The notes: a model not told the origin generated them from the letters alone. DNA of 64,000 nucleotides from Globodera rostochiensis (GCA_018350325.1 JAEVLN010000030.1:558001-622000), one strand, 5' to 3'. Counted from the first letter of the stretch, positions 42,413 to 54,177 are shown. Numbers and translations are program-made.

Positions 42413-43096
42413 TAGGGCTGCTACTTTTAGGTAAATACCTATTTTTTCTGCGAGTTTGCCACGCTGAGTTAAGCACGAAAAACATATTTTTAGCTCAGTC
42501 TGAGGCTCCTAGATGGATTTTATAATAACTATTTTTACCTATTTTGGCTTTTTTCTACCTATTACCTAGGTACCTATTTTTCTACCTATTTCGACCTTTT
42601 TGTTACCTATTTTCAGGTTTTTGAATTTTTTAAATATAATTCTGCTGATGCCAAAAAAAAGGCCAAAATATGCACCAAAATACCGAAATATGCACCGAAA
42701 AATGCCAATTTTAGTGCTCTAAGCCATTTTTTGCCTTATTTTTATGCGAGTTTATTTTTTATTGATTTTTTTTTTTCGAAAATGACTAAAAGGCTATCGT
42801 TAAATATGAATTATTTTTTAAAAACAGTCAGAAATCGATGAATTTTAGGTCTATGTTACCTTTTCGGTCAAAAATGCCAAAAAATGCTCGAAATATGCTC
42901 AAAACACCAAAATATGCTTTTTTATAATCGTTTTTTTTTGTTTGGTGCCTAAAAATTTTCGGTAAAAATTTTTTACTTACCTATTTTTGTACCTATTTCA
43001 CGGTTTTTGTACCTATTTGGTACCTATTTTGGCATTTTTTCTCACCTATTTAGGTACCTATTTTCCAATTTTTCTTACCTAAAAGTAGCAGCCCTA
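42413..43096. mobile_element. hAT-type MITE, 684 bp (copy A)
   Basis: Perfect terminal inverted repeats beginning TAGGGCTGCTACTTTTAG (22 bp) and an 8 bp target duplication ATTATTAA (42405-42412 and 43097-43104). The interior is rich in TACCTATTTT and AATATGCACC words that also form subterminal inverted repeats. No transposase. Confidence 0.95.
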
Positions 43097-43104
43097 ATTA
43101 TTAA

Positions 43105-43594
43105 GGAGGGGATTTATATGCACATGCATATGGAACGCACGAAAAACGTGTTTTAAGCTTGGTTTGAAGCTTCTAGAACGCATTTCCATGTGCATATTTG
43201 TTATTTATGTGCATTTTTTTTTCATTTTATGTGCATATTTTTGCATTTTGCAAAAAATTAGTGATCTTGGCAAGGAAAATTTGATTTTATTTCATTTTTC
43301 TTCTGAAATTTTTTGAAAAAAGCGCAAAATAATCACAAAAGTTCAAAAAGTCGTCAAAAATGCCAAAATAGTCACAAAAGTTCAAAAAAGTCGCCAAAAC
43401 ACTTGAATTGGAAATGTATCTCATCAGCAATTTAGGTAAATAATATTGAAAGAATTTGAAGAATTTTGGGGAAATTTTATATTGAATTTGGAAAAATTTA
43501 TGTGCATATTTTTTAATTTTATATGCATATTTGGCAATTTTTGGTGCCTTTTATGCGCATATTTCAAGATTTTATGTGCATATAAATCCCCTCC
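43105..43594. mobile_element. 490 bp MITE with GGAGGGGATTTATATGCAC ends (copy A)
   Basis: 21 bp perfect inverted ends (43105-43125 and 43574-43594) with subterminal TATGTGCATATTT repeats. It abuts the target duplication of the previous MITE. No clear target duplication of its own was found. Confidence 0.85.
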
Positions 43595-44971
43595 CTATTT
43601 ATTATTCTCTACAGTGTTCGGCAAATGCGGTTTTTAGTTAAAATGATCCTTTTTAAAACTTTATTTCATTTGCATAAACTTTAAGCGGAGTTTTGCATTT
43701 CATTTTTATCCACCCAATTTTGATAAGCAAAACATAGAAATTCCAAAAATTTATAAATGCGTCCAAAAATTCCGAAAAATGCCGCAGTAATACCGTACCG
43801 TGCTGAGCACTTATTTCAAGTAATAAATTAAATATTTAATAAAATATGCAAGAATACTGGAAAGCACCAAAATCTGTCAAATCTCAAGAAAAATTCGTTG
43901 GAAACAGGTCCTCATCCTCAAAATCGTGATGGTTTCTTGTTTTGTTGTTCCACTATTTGTTAAATTGTGTTAAAAAATAATTTAAAGTACGATTGTTTTA
44001 TATTTTGTACTGTACTATGAATTTGTTAAAGACCTATTGATTTAAGTAATTTTTTTTCAGCTGAAAGAAACGCAAAATTCATTGAGTGGCGACAGCTCGC
44101 GAAGCACCGTCACACTTTTGTTGGACCGGTCAACATCAGCAAATTCGTTGTGAGGCCGAGGTGAAAAATTTGAAAGCGAGATATGATCAACAAAGAAGCA
44201 TTTTCTGGCTTAGTCTCTGATCTTGTGATTAGCCTAATTAGAAGATAGCCCGATTCCTATTATGATTTCTGGTTTTAAAAGATTCTAAAAACTTCATTTT
44301 TAAGAATGGAGCCACCGATCCGTGCCGTCTTCAAATACAATATTAGAATGAATTTGAGTTTCGCGCCGAAAAACAAAATCTCTCTTCCGGGAATCGGGAG
44401 ACCCCTGAAAGTTGTGCATTTCTTAACCAACTTTTTGAGGCGCATCTAAAATAAATAGTTTCAACTCAGTACGGTGGACGACTGAGTCCCAGGAAGCGGG
44501 TTGTGGGTCACAACGGCAGTTGCACAAAGGGAAATTCTTTTCTTTTTGCCCCAATCGCTTAGCACTTGCTGGGAGGATTTTAAGTTGGGATGTTTGGCAT
44601 AAGTTAGCTGTTGAACATTTTTCGGTTGGGCTGCCCAGTTTTTCTGGAAAAATGGATAAAAATTGCTGGGTCGAAATTTCGAAAATCGTTTTTTGTGCCT
44701 AACTTTTTTTGGGTTGACTGTATTGATTTGCGATTTTCTCCATTATTGTAGAGATTCTCAAACTGCGTCGGATGGTGTTTAGTTGGTTTGAAAATTTTCG
44801 AAAATTTTCGAGCTAGGCCCCCTTGAAGGTTTTTCGGTTTTTTGTCATTAACTTTTTTTTGGCTGGATTTCAGGCGAAATAAAGATCGCTTTCAAAACTC
44901 AACTTTTCAAGGGCTATCGATTGGTGTTTATTTCGCCTGAAAATTCCAAAAAGTGCTTTTTGCCAGCCAAG

Positions 44972-45042
44972 TGCATCGGTGGCGGAATGGTTAGTGGTGT
45001 TGGTGTGGGGGGTCGGGTGGGGGTTCAAATCCGCTTGGCTTA
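44972..45042 (+). tRNA. tRNA-like segment, copy B duplicate
   Basis: A box TGGCGGAATGG (44980-44990) and B box GGTTCAAATCC (45022-45032), duplicate of 39034-39104. Confidence 0.5.
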
Positions 45043-45948
45043 AATCATTTTTTCCCACTTTCTGTGCATATGTATGATGCTGGAAACAATTTCTAAAATC
45101 ATTTTTAATTATTCCCGAGTTTTTAAAAATATTTTTATGGGGTATTTGGAAATTTTTTGAAATTTCATTTTTTTGGTCACCAAAATTGGGGAAATGTTAT
45201 GAAAATTCATAACTTTTTTTGCTAAAGAGCATTACCAATGATTTTGATATCATAAAATGCAGAAAAATCCGCGCTATTTTATTAGTATTTTAGTTTTATG
45301 AAAGGTTAAAAGTTCAAAAAGTTGAGGTCAATTTTTCGAAAAAAACGAATTTTTCACAAAAAAATTCATAAAAATTTTCAGAAATGAGATTTTCAAAAAC
45401 TAATTAATTAGATAAATAGCTTAATTTTTTCTCTATTAGAAGATATTTTAGTTGGATTTAAAGCATTGAGATGGAATGGAGTTATGTTGAAAAAAGTGAA
45501 ATTGGGTTTCAAATCCATAGGGGACCCCTTTTGGGGTATAATCGAAAATTTTTTTGCTCCAAATTTGATCAAAATGAATTTATTTCGACTAAATTTAATA
45601 CGCTGAACACGAATTTGAACTTTGTTTTTTGGTTAAACAAAGATAAACATCGAAAAAGTGCCTCAAAATGTGAATAAAAATAGAGAAAATAAATGTGAAG
45701 AAATAGAGTGCAAATTCGAGAGATTTTGGGTAGACACGTTAGAGGAAAAGAGAGATAACTGTGAAGGTCTTATGTTCCCTAGAGTACTTTGCAACTCATA
45801 GAATTATTGTTTTTGAAAATTATTAAGAAGGGGGAGGGGACCCAGCGAATTTGAATCAGTTTTTTGATCAGCTCAAAGATTTGTTGAAATAGTTGGTAAA
45901 TATAAATTGAAGGTGAGGTATTGTTACAAATTTCTTCTCAAATGTTGT

Positions 45949-46264
45949 ACCTGGCACAATCAACGGTTCCAAATTGCCCTCCCCGCATCCCAAACCGTTG
46001 TACCTGGCCTTTTTTTGGCTCAATCAACGGTTCAAAACTGCCATCCCCGCACCCCAAACCGTTGTACCCGGCTAAATCAACGGTTCAAAATTGCCATCCC
46101 CGAACCTCAAACCGTGTACCTGGCATTCTAAACTGCATTCCCCGCACCCCAAACCGTTCTACCAGGCCTCTTTTTTGGCTCAATCAACGGTTCTAAACTG
46201 CATTCCCCGCACCCCAAACCGTTGTACCGGGCTTCACCCCCAACTGCACACCCCGAACCCCGAC
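45949..46264 (+). repeat. CAACGGTT...AACCGTTG minisatellite (copy B)
   Basis: Identical array to 40010-40325. Confidence 0.85.
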
Positions 46265-47365
46265 CTAGGTAGCGAAGCTCGATAAGCGCGTTAGCGCTTT
46301 ACCAGCACACAAAATAGCGTTGTACAGCACTCCACTAGTTTACCGTCTTAGTTCCAATCAATTGATCGGATGAACTTCTTCAAATTCTGCCTTAATGTTT
46401 TTGGAAGAAAGGAATTTTTGTTGGAGGGTAAATCTTGTTGGATCTTATACAAAACTTTCTGCACTTTTTATTCATCATTTTTGCTTTAAAAAGATAAATT
46501 AAAGTTGCAAAGCGTGAGAAATCGGTAAAAATTTGAATAAAAAATTGGAGACAAAAAGAGATACGTTGGAACAATTTCGTGCGTTTCAGACCGTTCCGAG
46601 TTCAGGAAAAAAATATGCATGTGCATATAAATGCCATCCCTAATGATGGCGGCCACTTTCAATGCCAACTGCTTAAGCCGGGCGGCAAATTTTTCGTGCC
46701 AACGCTTTCATCACTGTGTTGGGTTCGAGACAAATTTTTTGAATTTGAAAAAAACAAAAGGCCAAATTTTATAAAAATGTTTCTGTATCTTCATTAAAGT
46801 ATAAAAATTTTAGTTTTAGGTGAAACTGAACTTGTTAGTGAATGGCATAAGGCGGCGGAAAATGTGCACCGGGGAAGACAGGAATGGGAAAACGGCACCA
46901 CCGACACTTATGCTAGCCTTGCTCTGAGGTACTAAAAATTAATAGATTTATTTAAAAATTTTTTTTTACCAGAAAAATACACCACAACAAAGTGATTTCC
47001 TGTGAAGCTCAGCACCCGGAAACAAACACAAATCTTCGAGATTCCATCACGCTAGATGTTTATTGTCAGTTTTTAATCATTGAATGTTTCGTTTCTAGTA
47101 TCGACTAATCAGCATTGATCAGATTCCTCCGATCGCCCAAAGATTGATGTGATCGGTACCACACCTGCGGGCATGGTGGCGTTGGAGTCTGGCCAAAACA
47201 TAACCCTGCTGTGCACCGCCGAGGGCTACAACCCGCCACCACAGCTGATCTGGTCCAATCAGAACGGACGTGTGAACGAGGAGTACAGCTACGACATGGA
47301 AAATCAGGTGGACAAATTTTGCTGCTTTTCTTTGACATTTGTGAAAATATTTTCACTGTGTCAAG

Positions 47366-47789
47366 CCAGGGGCGTAGCCAGGACAAATTTTGGGAGGGGG
47401 GAATTAGAGTGTGGGTCGTTTGGGCCCCGCCGTTTGGCCCCAGGGACATTTGAAGTGCCATAACTCTTCTTGGAACTATCCAAACGAAACAAATTGGGTA
47501 CCAATCGAAAGCTCTATGTTTAGAAGCTATTATCTAGCAGGGACTAAACGATCATATAAACCTTTAAAAGTTATGGTTTAAAAAGAGCGAAAACCTATGT
47601 TTTGTGGTAATTTTCGATTATAACTTTTTTGAAAAGGAAATTAATCACCTTGTTGATTTGAAAATAAAATCTACCCAACAAAAGCTTTCGATTGATACCA
47701 AATTTGTTTCGTTTGGATAGGTGCAAGAAGAGTTAGGACCTTCAAAGCTCCCTGGGGCCCAAACGGCGGGGCCCAAACGTCCTGCTCCG
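47366..47789 (+). mobile_element. Truncated TE end plus foldback (copy B)
   Basis: Duplicate of 41427-41850; foldback arms at 47418 and 47778. Confidence 0.7.
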
Positions 47790-47914
47790 GGGAATTAGCC
47801 CACTGAGCGCAGCGCTCAGATGGCTCTCCTACCTGAGCGACAGCATCTATTTTGAAAAATTATCAAAAAAACAAATTTTTTTCGAATTTTGCTTCACTTC
47901 TAGGGGCAAGTGGG

Positions 47915-47936
47915 TCGGCGGTGCCGATAGGCGCCG
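47915..47936 (+). repeat. Palindromic GGCGGTGCCGATAGGCGCC element (copy B)
   Basis: Duplicate of 41977-41998. Confidence 0.75.
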
Positions 47937-48350
47937 CTGAGAAAGGAATTTTTGACTTAATTTGTTAAGAAAATTGAATTTTAATTCAAAATATCAAAAA
48001 TTAAAAAATATCAGATAGATTACTCGTAATGCGTAAGCGTTTGTGATGCAAGGGCCGGACAACGGGGCTATTTACGAATTTGCAATGAATTACTCAAAAT
48101 AAATAAGTTTGTTTGGATTTTTGGCGTTATTATAATTCTGAAAATTTCTAACAGAATTTTTCGGCTCAAAAAATCAATCATTTTCAGCTCCGCCTTCCCA
48201 TCCATTCATCTTTGATGCCGAGCCAAACACCGTGTGCCACTGGAGAGAACGCTGTACAATTTGACGTGCGAAGCAAAGGACGGACATCCGTTTGCCACAC
48301 ACTCAGCTGGTTCAGGGGAGTAAAGAAGGTCGTTTATTGTTTATTATTAA

Positions 48351-49035
48351 TAGGGCTGCTACTTTTAGGTAAATACCTATTTTTTCTGCGAGTTTGCCAC
48401 GCTGAGTTAAGCACGAAAAACATATTTTTAGCTCAGTCTGAGGCTCCTAGATGGATTTTATAATAACTATTTTTACCTATTTTGGCTTTTTTCTACCTAT
48501 TACCTAGGTACCTATTTTTCTACCTATTTCGACCTTTTTGTTACCTATTTTCAGGTTTTTGAATTTTTTAAATATAATTCTGCTGATGCCAAAAAAAAGG
48601 CCAAAATATGCACCAAAATACCGAAATATGCACCGAAAAATGCCAATTTTAGTGCTCTAAGCCATTTTTTGCCTTATTTTTATGCGAGTTTATTTTTTAT
48701 TGATTTTTTTTTTTCGAAAATGACTAAAAGGCTATCGTTAAATATGAATTATTTTTTAAAAACAGTCAGAAATCGATGAATTTTAGGTCTATGTTACCTT
48801 TTCGGTCAAAAATGCCAAAAAATGCTCGAAATATGCTCAAAACACCAAAATATGCTTTTTTATAATCGTTTTTTTTTTGTTTGGTGCCTAAAAATTTTCG
48901 GTAAAAATTTTTTACTTACCTATTTTTGTACCTATTTCACGGTTTTTGTACCTATTTGGTACCTATTTTGGCATTTTTTCTCACCTATTTAGGTACCTAT
49001 TTTCCAATTTTTCTTACCTAAAAGTAGCAGCCCTA
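48351..49035. mobile_element. hAT-type MITE (copy B)
   Basis: Duplicate of 42413-43096, same ATTATTAA target duplication. Confidence 0.95.
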
Positions 49036-49043
49036 ATTATTAA

Positions 49044-49533
49044 GGAGGGGATTTATATGCACATGCATATGGAACGCACGAAAAACGTGTTTTAAGCTTG
49101 GTTTGAAGCTTCTAGAACGCATTTCCATGTGCATATTTGTTATTTATGTGCATTTTTTTTTCATTTTATGTGCATATTTTTGCATTTTGCAAAAAATTAG
49201 TGATCTTGGCAAGGAAAATTTGATTTTATTTCATTTTTCTTCTGAAATTTTTTGAAAAAAGCGCAAAATAATCACAAAAGTTCAAAAAGTCGTCAAAAAT
49301 GCCAAAATAGTCACAAAAGTTCAAAAAAGTCGCCAAAACACTTGAATTGGAAATGTATCTCATCAGCAATTTAGGTAAATAATATTGAAAGAATTTGAAG
49401 AATTTTGGGGAAATTTTATATTGAATTTGGAAAAATTTATGTGCATATTTTTTAATTTTATATGCATATTTGGCAATTTTTGGTGCCTTTTATGCGCATA
49501 TTTCAAGATTTTATGTGCATATAAATCCCCTCC
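49044..49533. mobile_element. GGAGGGGATTTATATGCAC MITE (copy B)
   Basis: Duplicate of 43105-43594. Confidence 0.85.
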
Positions 49534-50468
49534 CTATTTATTATTCTCTACAGTGTTCGGCAAATGCGGTTTTTAGTTAAAATGATCCTTTTTAAAACTT
49601 TATTTCATTTGCATAAACTTTAAGCGGAGTTTTGCATTTCATTTTTATCCACCCAATTTTGATAAGCAAAACATAGAAATTCCAAAAATTTATAAATGCG
49701 TCCAAAAATTCCGAAAAATGCCGCAGTAATACCGTACCGTGCTGAGCACTTATTTCAAGTAATAAATTAAATATTTAATAAAATATGCAAGAATACTGGA
49801 AAGCACCAAAATCTGTCAAATCTCAAGAAAAATTCGTTGGAAACAGGTCCTCATCCTCAAAATCGTGATGGTTTCTTGTTTTGTTGTTCCACTATTTGTT
49901 AAATTGTGTTAAAAAATAATTTAAAGTACGATTGTTTTATATTTTGTACTGTACTATGAATTTGTTAAAGACCTATTGATTTAAGTAATTTTTTTTCAGC
50001 TGAAAGAAACGCAAAATTCATTGAGTGGCGACAGCTCGCGAAGCACCGTCACACTTTTGTTGGACCGGTCAACATCAGCAAATTCGTTGTGAGGCCGAGG
50101 TGAAAAATTTGAAAGCGAGATATGATCAACAAAGAAGCATTTTCTGGCTTAGTCTCTGATCTTGTGATTAGCCTAATTAGAAGATAGCCCGATTCCTATT
50201 ATGATTTCTGGTTTTAAAAGATTCTAAAAACTTCATTTTTAAGAATGGAGCCACCGATCCGTGCCGTCTTCAAATCCGGTGGCCGAGCTGAGCTTGGGGA
50301 TTCCCGAACACCGTCAATCGACAATTGACCATTAGTCGAACCGGCGAGCAAATACGACGCTCCAATAAGCCGTAGCGAAAATTTAAATTATTATATTATT
50401 ATTTATAATTATTAAAGATCTTTTTATTATAAGAAAATTAAGAATCATCGAATATCACGGCTTTGAAT

Positions 50469-53400
50469 CAGAGATGGACGAAACTGTTTCGTTTCGTTTC
50501 GTGTTTCGTGTTTTTCGTCACTTTTTGGGCGTTTCGTGTTTCGTTTCGTTTCGTAGATTTTTTCAGTACTGTTTCGTTTCGTATTTCGTTTCGCAGAAAA
50601 TTTTTTGTTTCGTTTCGTTTTCGTTTCGTAAAATGAAATTTAACTTTTTTCGTTTCGTTTCGTTTCGTAAAAGCCAGTTTTCCACGAAAAACCCACGAAA
50701 AAGCACCCCTAAAGATCGAGGTGTTCGGCTGAAAATATATTTAATTGCATTGAATTTTTTTCTCTAACGTACACTTCATTTATCGATTATAACGCCATTC
50801 CTTTTCTCAAGCAACCCATTTTCCATCCTATCCTTTAATTTGCCATTCCGCAACAAAATATACTTCACTTCATCATGATTATTCTCATTTTAGCTGTTAT
50901 GTCAAAAAGCAAATATGACCCCTATTTTTCCGTCGAAAAAAACATTTTCAAGTGCCGAAAATGTGAATATACCTACCCAAAAGTACATGGTAATCCAACG
51001 ACAACTCTCCGTCATCACATGAAAAAACATCCGGCACAATTGGATGAGCTTGAAGAAAAAGAGAAAGCGGATGCGGCGGCAAAAGAAAAGAGAAGTTCCA
51101 GTCAGATGAGCTTGAAACGTATGTTTTCAGGTAAACCCAAAACATTTTAACTTTAAAAGTATTTTTTACAATAGACGCAACAACATCCGCACAAATTTGC
51201 CCAAAGTTTTCGCGATCCGCCTCGGCCCTAATCAATTCACAGCCACAAATAGACAAAACCTTTAGTAAATTATAATTTTAAGTTATTAGAATATTTGGTT
51301 GATTAGATCAATGGAGTAGGACTGGAGAAATGACAATGAAAGCGGATGCGGCTTTGTGTGGCCTTATTTGTACGGCAGGCCTCCCTTTTCAGTTTGTCGA
51401 AGAGCCGGGATTTCATAATCTTTGCAAAATTATATCGCCACGATACAAACCAAAGTTTGAGGCATATTTGTTAAATAAAATTCCTGTTATTAGGGGCCGC
51501 AAATTTTTCTCGCGTGAGCTCCTCCCAAAACAATTTGATCGAGCCTTCGAAAAGGTAAAAAGACAAATTGCCAACAGCGAGTTTATCTCGCTCTCAATTG
51601 ACGCATGGAGCTCGGGAACGACACACTCAGTTCTTGGAGTGATTGCTCATTTTCTTTCTCCGGAATTTGATCCAAAATTCCTTGTTCTTGCAGCAAAACC
51701 GATCAAAGGTGCGCATACCGGGCAGGAATTGTCTAATTTGATTGCGAAGGTTATATTTTATCCACCCATCTATTGATTACTTTCCCAAAAGGTACTCTCT
51801 GACTACGAAATCGGAGCGAACAAAGTACACCTAATTTTACGAGACGATGAATCAGCAATGAAGTTAGCAACGAGGCTCGCCGGATTTGAATCGCAACAAT
51901 GTTTTGCACATAGGATTCAATTGGCTAGTTTTAATTTAATATTTTATTTCATGTTTTTTATAAGTATAGGCAGTTAATGATGGATTGAAGTTATTAGATG
52001 GATTTTGTGAGACGATTGAACGCATAAAAAAAGCAATCAGAAAAATTCGGAAGTCTCGACGATCTGCAGAGGAATTTAGTTTACTGCAAGATGAACATGG
52101 TCTACCGCAAACAATGCTTAAGAAGGCAATTCCAATCAATTTGAATTTATTTAATATTATTTTAGGGTATTGACGTCCGTTGGAATTCCGTTTACCAGAT
52201 GCTAAACAGCTTTATTGAAAACAAAGAGGCCCTTGTTTTGATGCCTGCAACTGACAACAAATTTCCTCGCTTTAGCAGTGTCGAATGGCGGATGATGTCA
52301 AATCTTTGCAAAATTCTCCAGCCAATATACAAGGCCACATTACTTGTCCAAAATCGAAAAGCGGGAATTTCTGGTGTTTTGCCTTTGTTTAATGTATTAG
52401 TAAAAAAAATGAAAACGGACAACGCCGGGGACGATTTTCCTGAAGTTAAAAATCGCATTGTTGAGTCACTTGTTGAGCGTATGCATGGTATTTTGTAATC
52501 CTTATTACGTTATTACATAACAACTTTTTATCAGGGTGGGAAGAAAACAAAAATCTCGTCATGGCTACTATGTTGGACCCACATTACAAACTCTCCTTTT
52601 TTGAAGAAATGAATCAATGCCTTTTCAAGGATTTATTATTGCGTGAAATTGAGAAGATGGCGTTACATGAAATTGACAAGGAAGCTGATCAGGTCAATCA
52701 ATTATTGATACACCAATTTAATATTTTAACTTAGACTGAGCTACCCATTGAACCAGTCACCTTCGGTGACCCGCATAGCCCCGATCCGTTTCAAGAATAT
52801 TTGGAGACTGAAACTGAACTTTTTTCATTTGCTTCACAATCCCCCTCTCCCACGGTCGCAGATGCTAAAGCAAAAGCTGCTGGGGTTTGAATATTTGATG
52901 TACTATACAATCTGAAGAATTTTTGTTTAGCAAGTGACAGAGTATCTGAACACGCCGCGGTTTGATTCTTCAAGTTCGGCTTTTTGGAGAAATCCGCTGA
53001 ATGCGGCAAAGTACTCCCTGTTTATTCCATTGGTGCGCAAATATCATTCTGCTGTGATGACAACCAGTGAGTGTGAACGCTTCTTTTCAACGGCTACATT
53101 TACTTTGGATGACCGGAGAAAAAACCTTTCTGTAGAAAGCCTTGAAAAACAACTATTTCTGCACCACAACTTGCTCATTTTCAATTTTGATCTTGATTAA
53201 ACATCAATGTTAGCAACAAAAAAAACAAGACTTTAAACAAAAAATTTTATTTCGTTTCGTTTCGTTTTATTTCGTGTTTCGTTACTTTTTGGGTGTTTCG
53301 TGTTTCGTTTCGTTTCGTATAATTTTAGCAGTTTCGTTTCGTTTTCGTTTCGTAAAATGAAAATTAATTTTTTTCGTTTCGTTTTCGTTTCGTAAAATGA

Positions 53401-53500
53401 AAATTAATTTTTTTCGTTTCGTTTTCGTTTCGTAAGTTGAAAAAAATAATTTTTTCGTTTCGTTTCGTCGGAAAAAAATTTTGAGTTTCGTCCATCTCTG
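50469..53500 (+). mobile_element. Complete autonomous-type hAT transposon
   Basis: 3,032 bp. Perfect 16 bp terminal inverted repeats CAGAGATGGACGAAAC (50469-50484) and complement (53485-53500), flanked by the 8 bp target duplication CTTTGAAT (50461-50468, 53501-53508). Both subterminal regions (50485-50670 and 53240-53480) are packed with GTTTCGTTTCG repeats, probable transposase binding sites. It encodes an apparently intact transposase. Confidence 0.97.
50899..53200 (+). CDS. hAT transposase (BED finger, RNase H-like core, hAT dimerisation)
   Basis: Nine exons give a 650-codon frame: 50899-51130, 51175-51264, 51307-51749, 51792-51927, 51974-52125, 52166-52487, 52535-52692, 52735-52884, 52931-53200. 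The total is 1,953 nt, a multiple of three, with all phases matching. Introns are 40-50 bp. The intron after 52125 begins GC (AAG|GCAATT), a GC-AG intron. The N-terminus has a BED zinc finger (CRKCEYTYPK...LRHHMKKH). The core contains SLSIDAWSS, CFAHRIQLA, DVRWNSVYQML and MLDPHYK. The C-terminus has SAFWRNPLNAAKYSL and TSECERFFSTA, the hAT dimerisation region. The enzyme excises the element by hairpin formation on flanking DNA and inserts it with 8 bp duplications. No stop or frameshift is seen. ATG is preceded by a TTTTAG acceptor-like site, so a 5' leader exon or trans-splicing is possible. Confidence 0.93.
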
Positions 53501-53559
53501 CTTTGAATCGACCAACAAATTTTTTTTGATTTTCTATCAACAAATTCGTATTTTGAACG

Positions 53560-53575
53560 TCGGCACCGCCTAGAA
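53560..53575. repeat. Fragment of the palindromic element
   Basis: CGGCACCGCCTAGAAAATTTTG is half of the palindrome with its usual tail, followed by TTTTTTACTCAATTTTAAG. Confidence 0.45.
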
Positions 53576-53699
53576 AATTTTGAATTTTTTACTCAATTTT
53601 AAGATATTTTCAACCAATTCATTTTTTTAAAACAAATTTTTTCATCCAAAAAAAAATTTAAAAATGCGTTTATATTGGGGTTTAGCGGCAAAGAGTCCC

Positions 53700-54124
53700 G
53701 GAAAATTGGTCACCAGGATATTTCCAGTTTTGTGTTCTAACTTTTTTCAAACAACTCTAAAGCTTAGCTTTCTTTTCCTATGTTACTCAACTCGAAGAGA
53801 TCTTTTGATTGATACTAATTGCAACAAATTAGGCCGAGTATAAAAAAAGTTAGCGCAAAGGGGCGCGAGTTTTCTTGGAAGCGAACCACTTTTCAGCTTA
53901 CAACATTTTTAAAAGACTACAGAATAAAAGAATTTATTACCATTTGACTGCATTTAGTCTGAAAAATCTTTTTTCAAAAGAAAGCTAAGCTTTTAGAGTT
54001 GTTTGAAAAAAGTTAGAACCAAAAACTCGAAATATCCTGGTGACCAATTTTCCTTGGTACGATTTTTCGGTGACCAATTTTCCAAACATCCTCTGTGACC
54101 ACTTTTCCGGTGACCGATTTTCCG
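53700..54124. repeat. Foldback element with GTGACCAATTTTCC ends
   Basis: The left arm GGAAAATTGGTCACCAGGAT and about 60 further bases (TTCTAACTTTTTTCAAAC) return as the complement at 53983-54053. The right side then carries three more degenerate (G)GTGACCAATTTTCC units to 54124. Confidence 0.85.
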
Positions 54125-54177
54125 TTCACCGCGGCGTAAATTAAAATAACACATTGCACATTTTGCAGCAAAATAAA

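Larger units (their letters stand above)
40651..44160 (+). pseudogene. Immunoglobulin-superfamily gene remnant (SYG-2/nephrin-like), copy A
   Basis: Exons on the plus strand: about 40651-40790 (HINAIPNDGGHFQCQLL); 40881-40989 (SEWHKAAENV, TYASLALR); 41034-41125 (HHNKVISCEAQHPE, RDSITLDVY); 41184-41368 (SGQNITLLCTAEGYNPPPQL, then IWSNQNG). The last three join with matching phases (2, 1, 0). They give Ig features: C of strand B, W of strand C, the CEAQHP of strand F. Exon 42250-42398 is open in phase 0, but its Ig-like words (PFIFDAEPNTV; LYNLTCEAKDGHPF; LSWFRGVKK) lie in three different frames, so it is decayed. An exon at 44061-44150 (SRSTVTLLLDRS, then CEAEV after a frameshift) is similar. 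Such proteins are cell-surface adhesion receptors in neurons or slit-diaphragm-like junctions. Two MITEs and a foldback lie in its introns. Confidence 0.6.
38397..44333 (+). repeat. 5.94 kb tandem duplication, copy A
   Basis: Runs from AATACAATATTAGAAT to TGCCGTCTTCA. Copy B follows directly. Junctions share only AAT (38397, 44334, 50273), pointing to end-joining with microhomology. Identity is very high apart from single-base indels and one divergent patch (about 39285-39620 versus 45225-45555). Confidence 0.95.
46590..50099 (+). pseudogene. Immunoglobulin-superfamily gene remnant, copy B
   Basis: Same exon set as copy A (for example 47123-47307 for the NITLLCTAEGYNPPPQL exon; 48188-48336 and 50000-50090 for the decayed ones). 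It carries the same scattered-frame defects, so the gene was already broken, or the defects were already in the assembly, when the block duplicated. Confidence 0.6.
44334..50272 (+). repeat. 5.94 kb tandem duplication, copy B
   Basis: Direct repeat of 38397-44333 with the same gene remnant, minisatellite, MITEs and tRNA-like segment. Ends at 50272, where single-copy sequence resumes (AATCCGGTGGCCGAGC). Confidence 0.95.

Noticed and set aside
50474..50767. 97-codon Phe/Arg-rich ORF at the hAT left end
   Set aside because: Produced by the GTTTCG subterminal repeats of the transposon.
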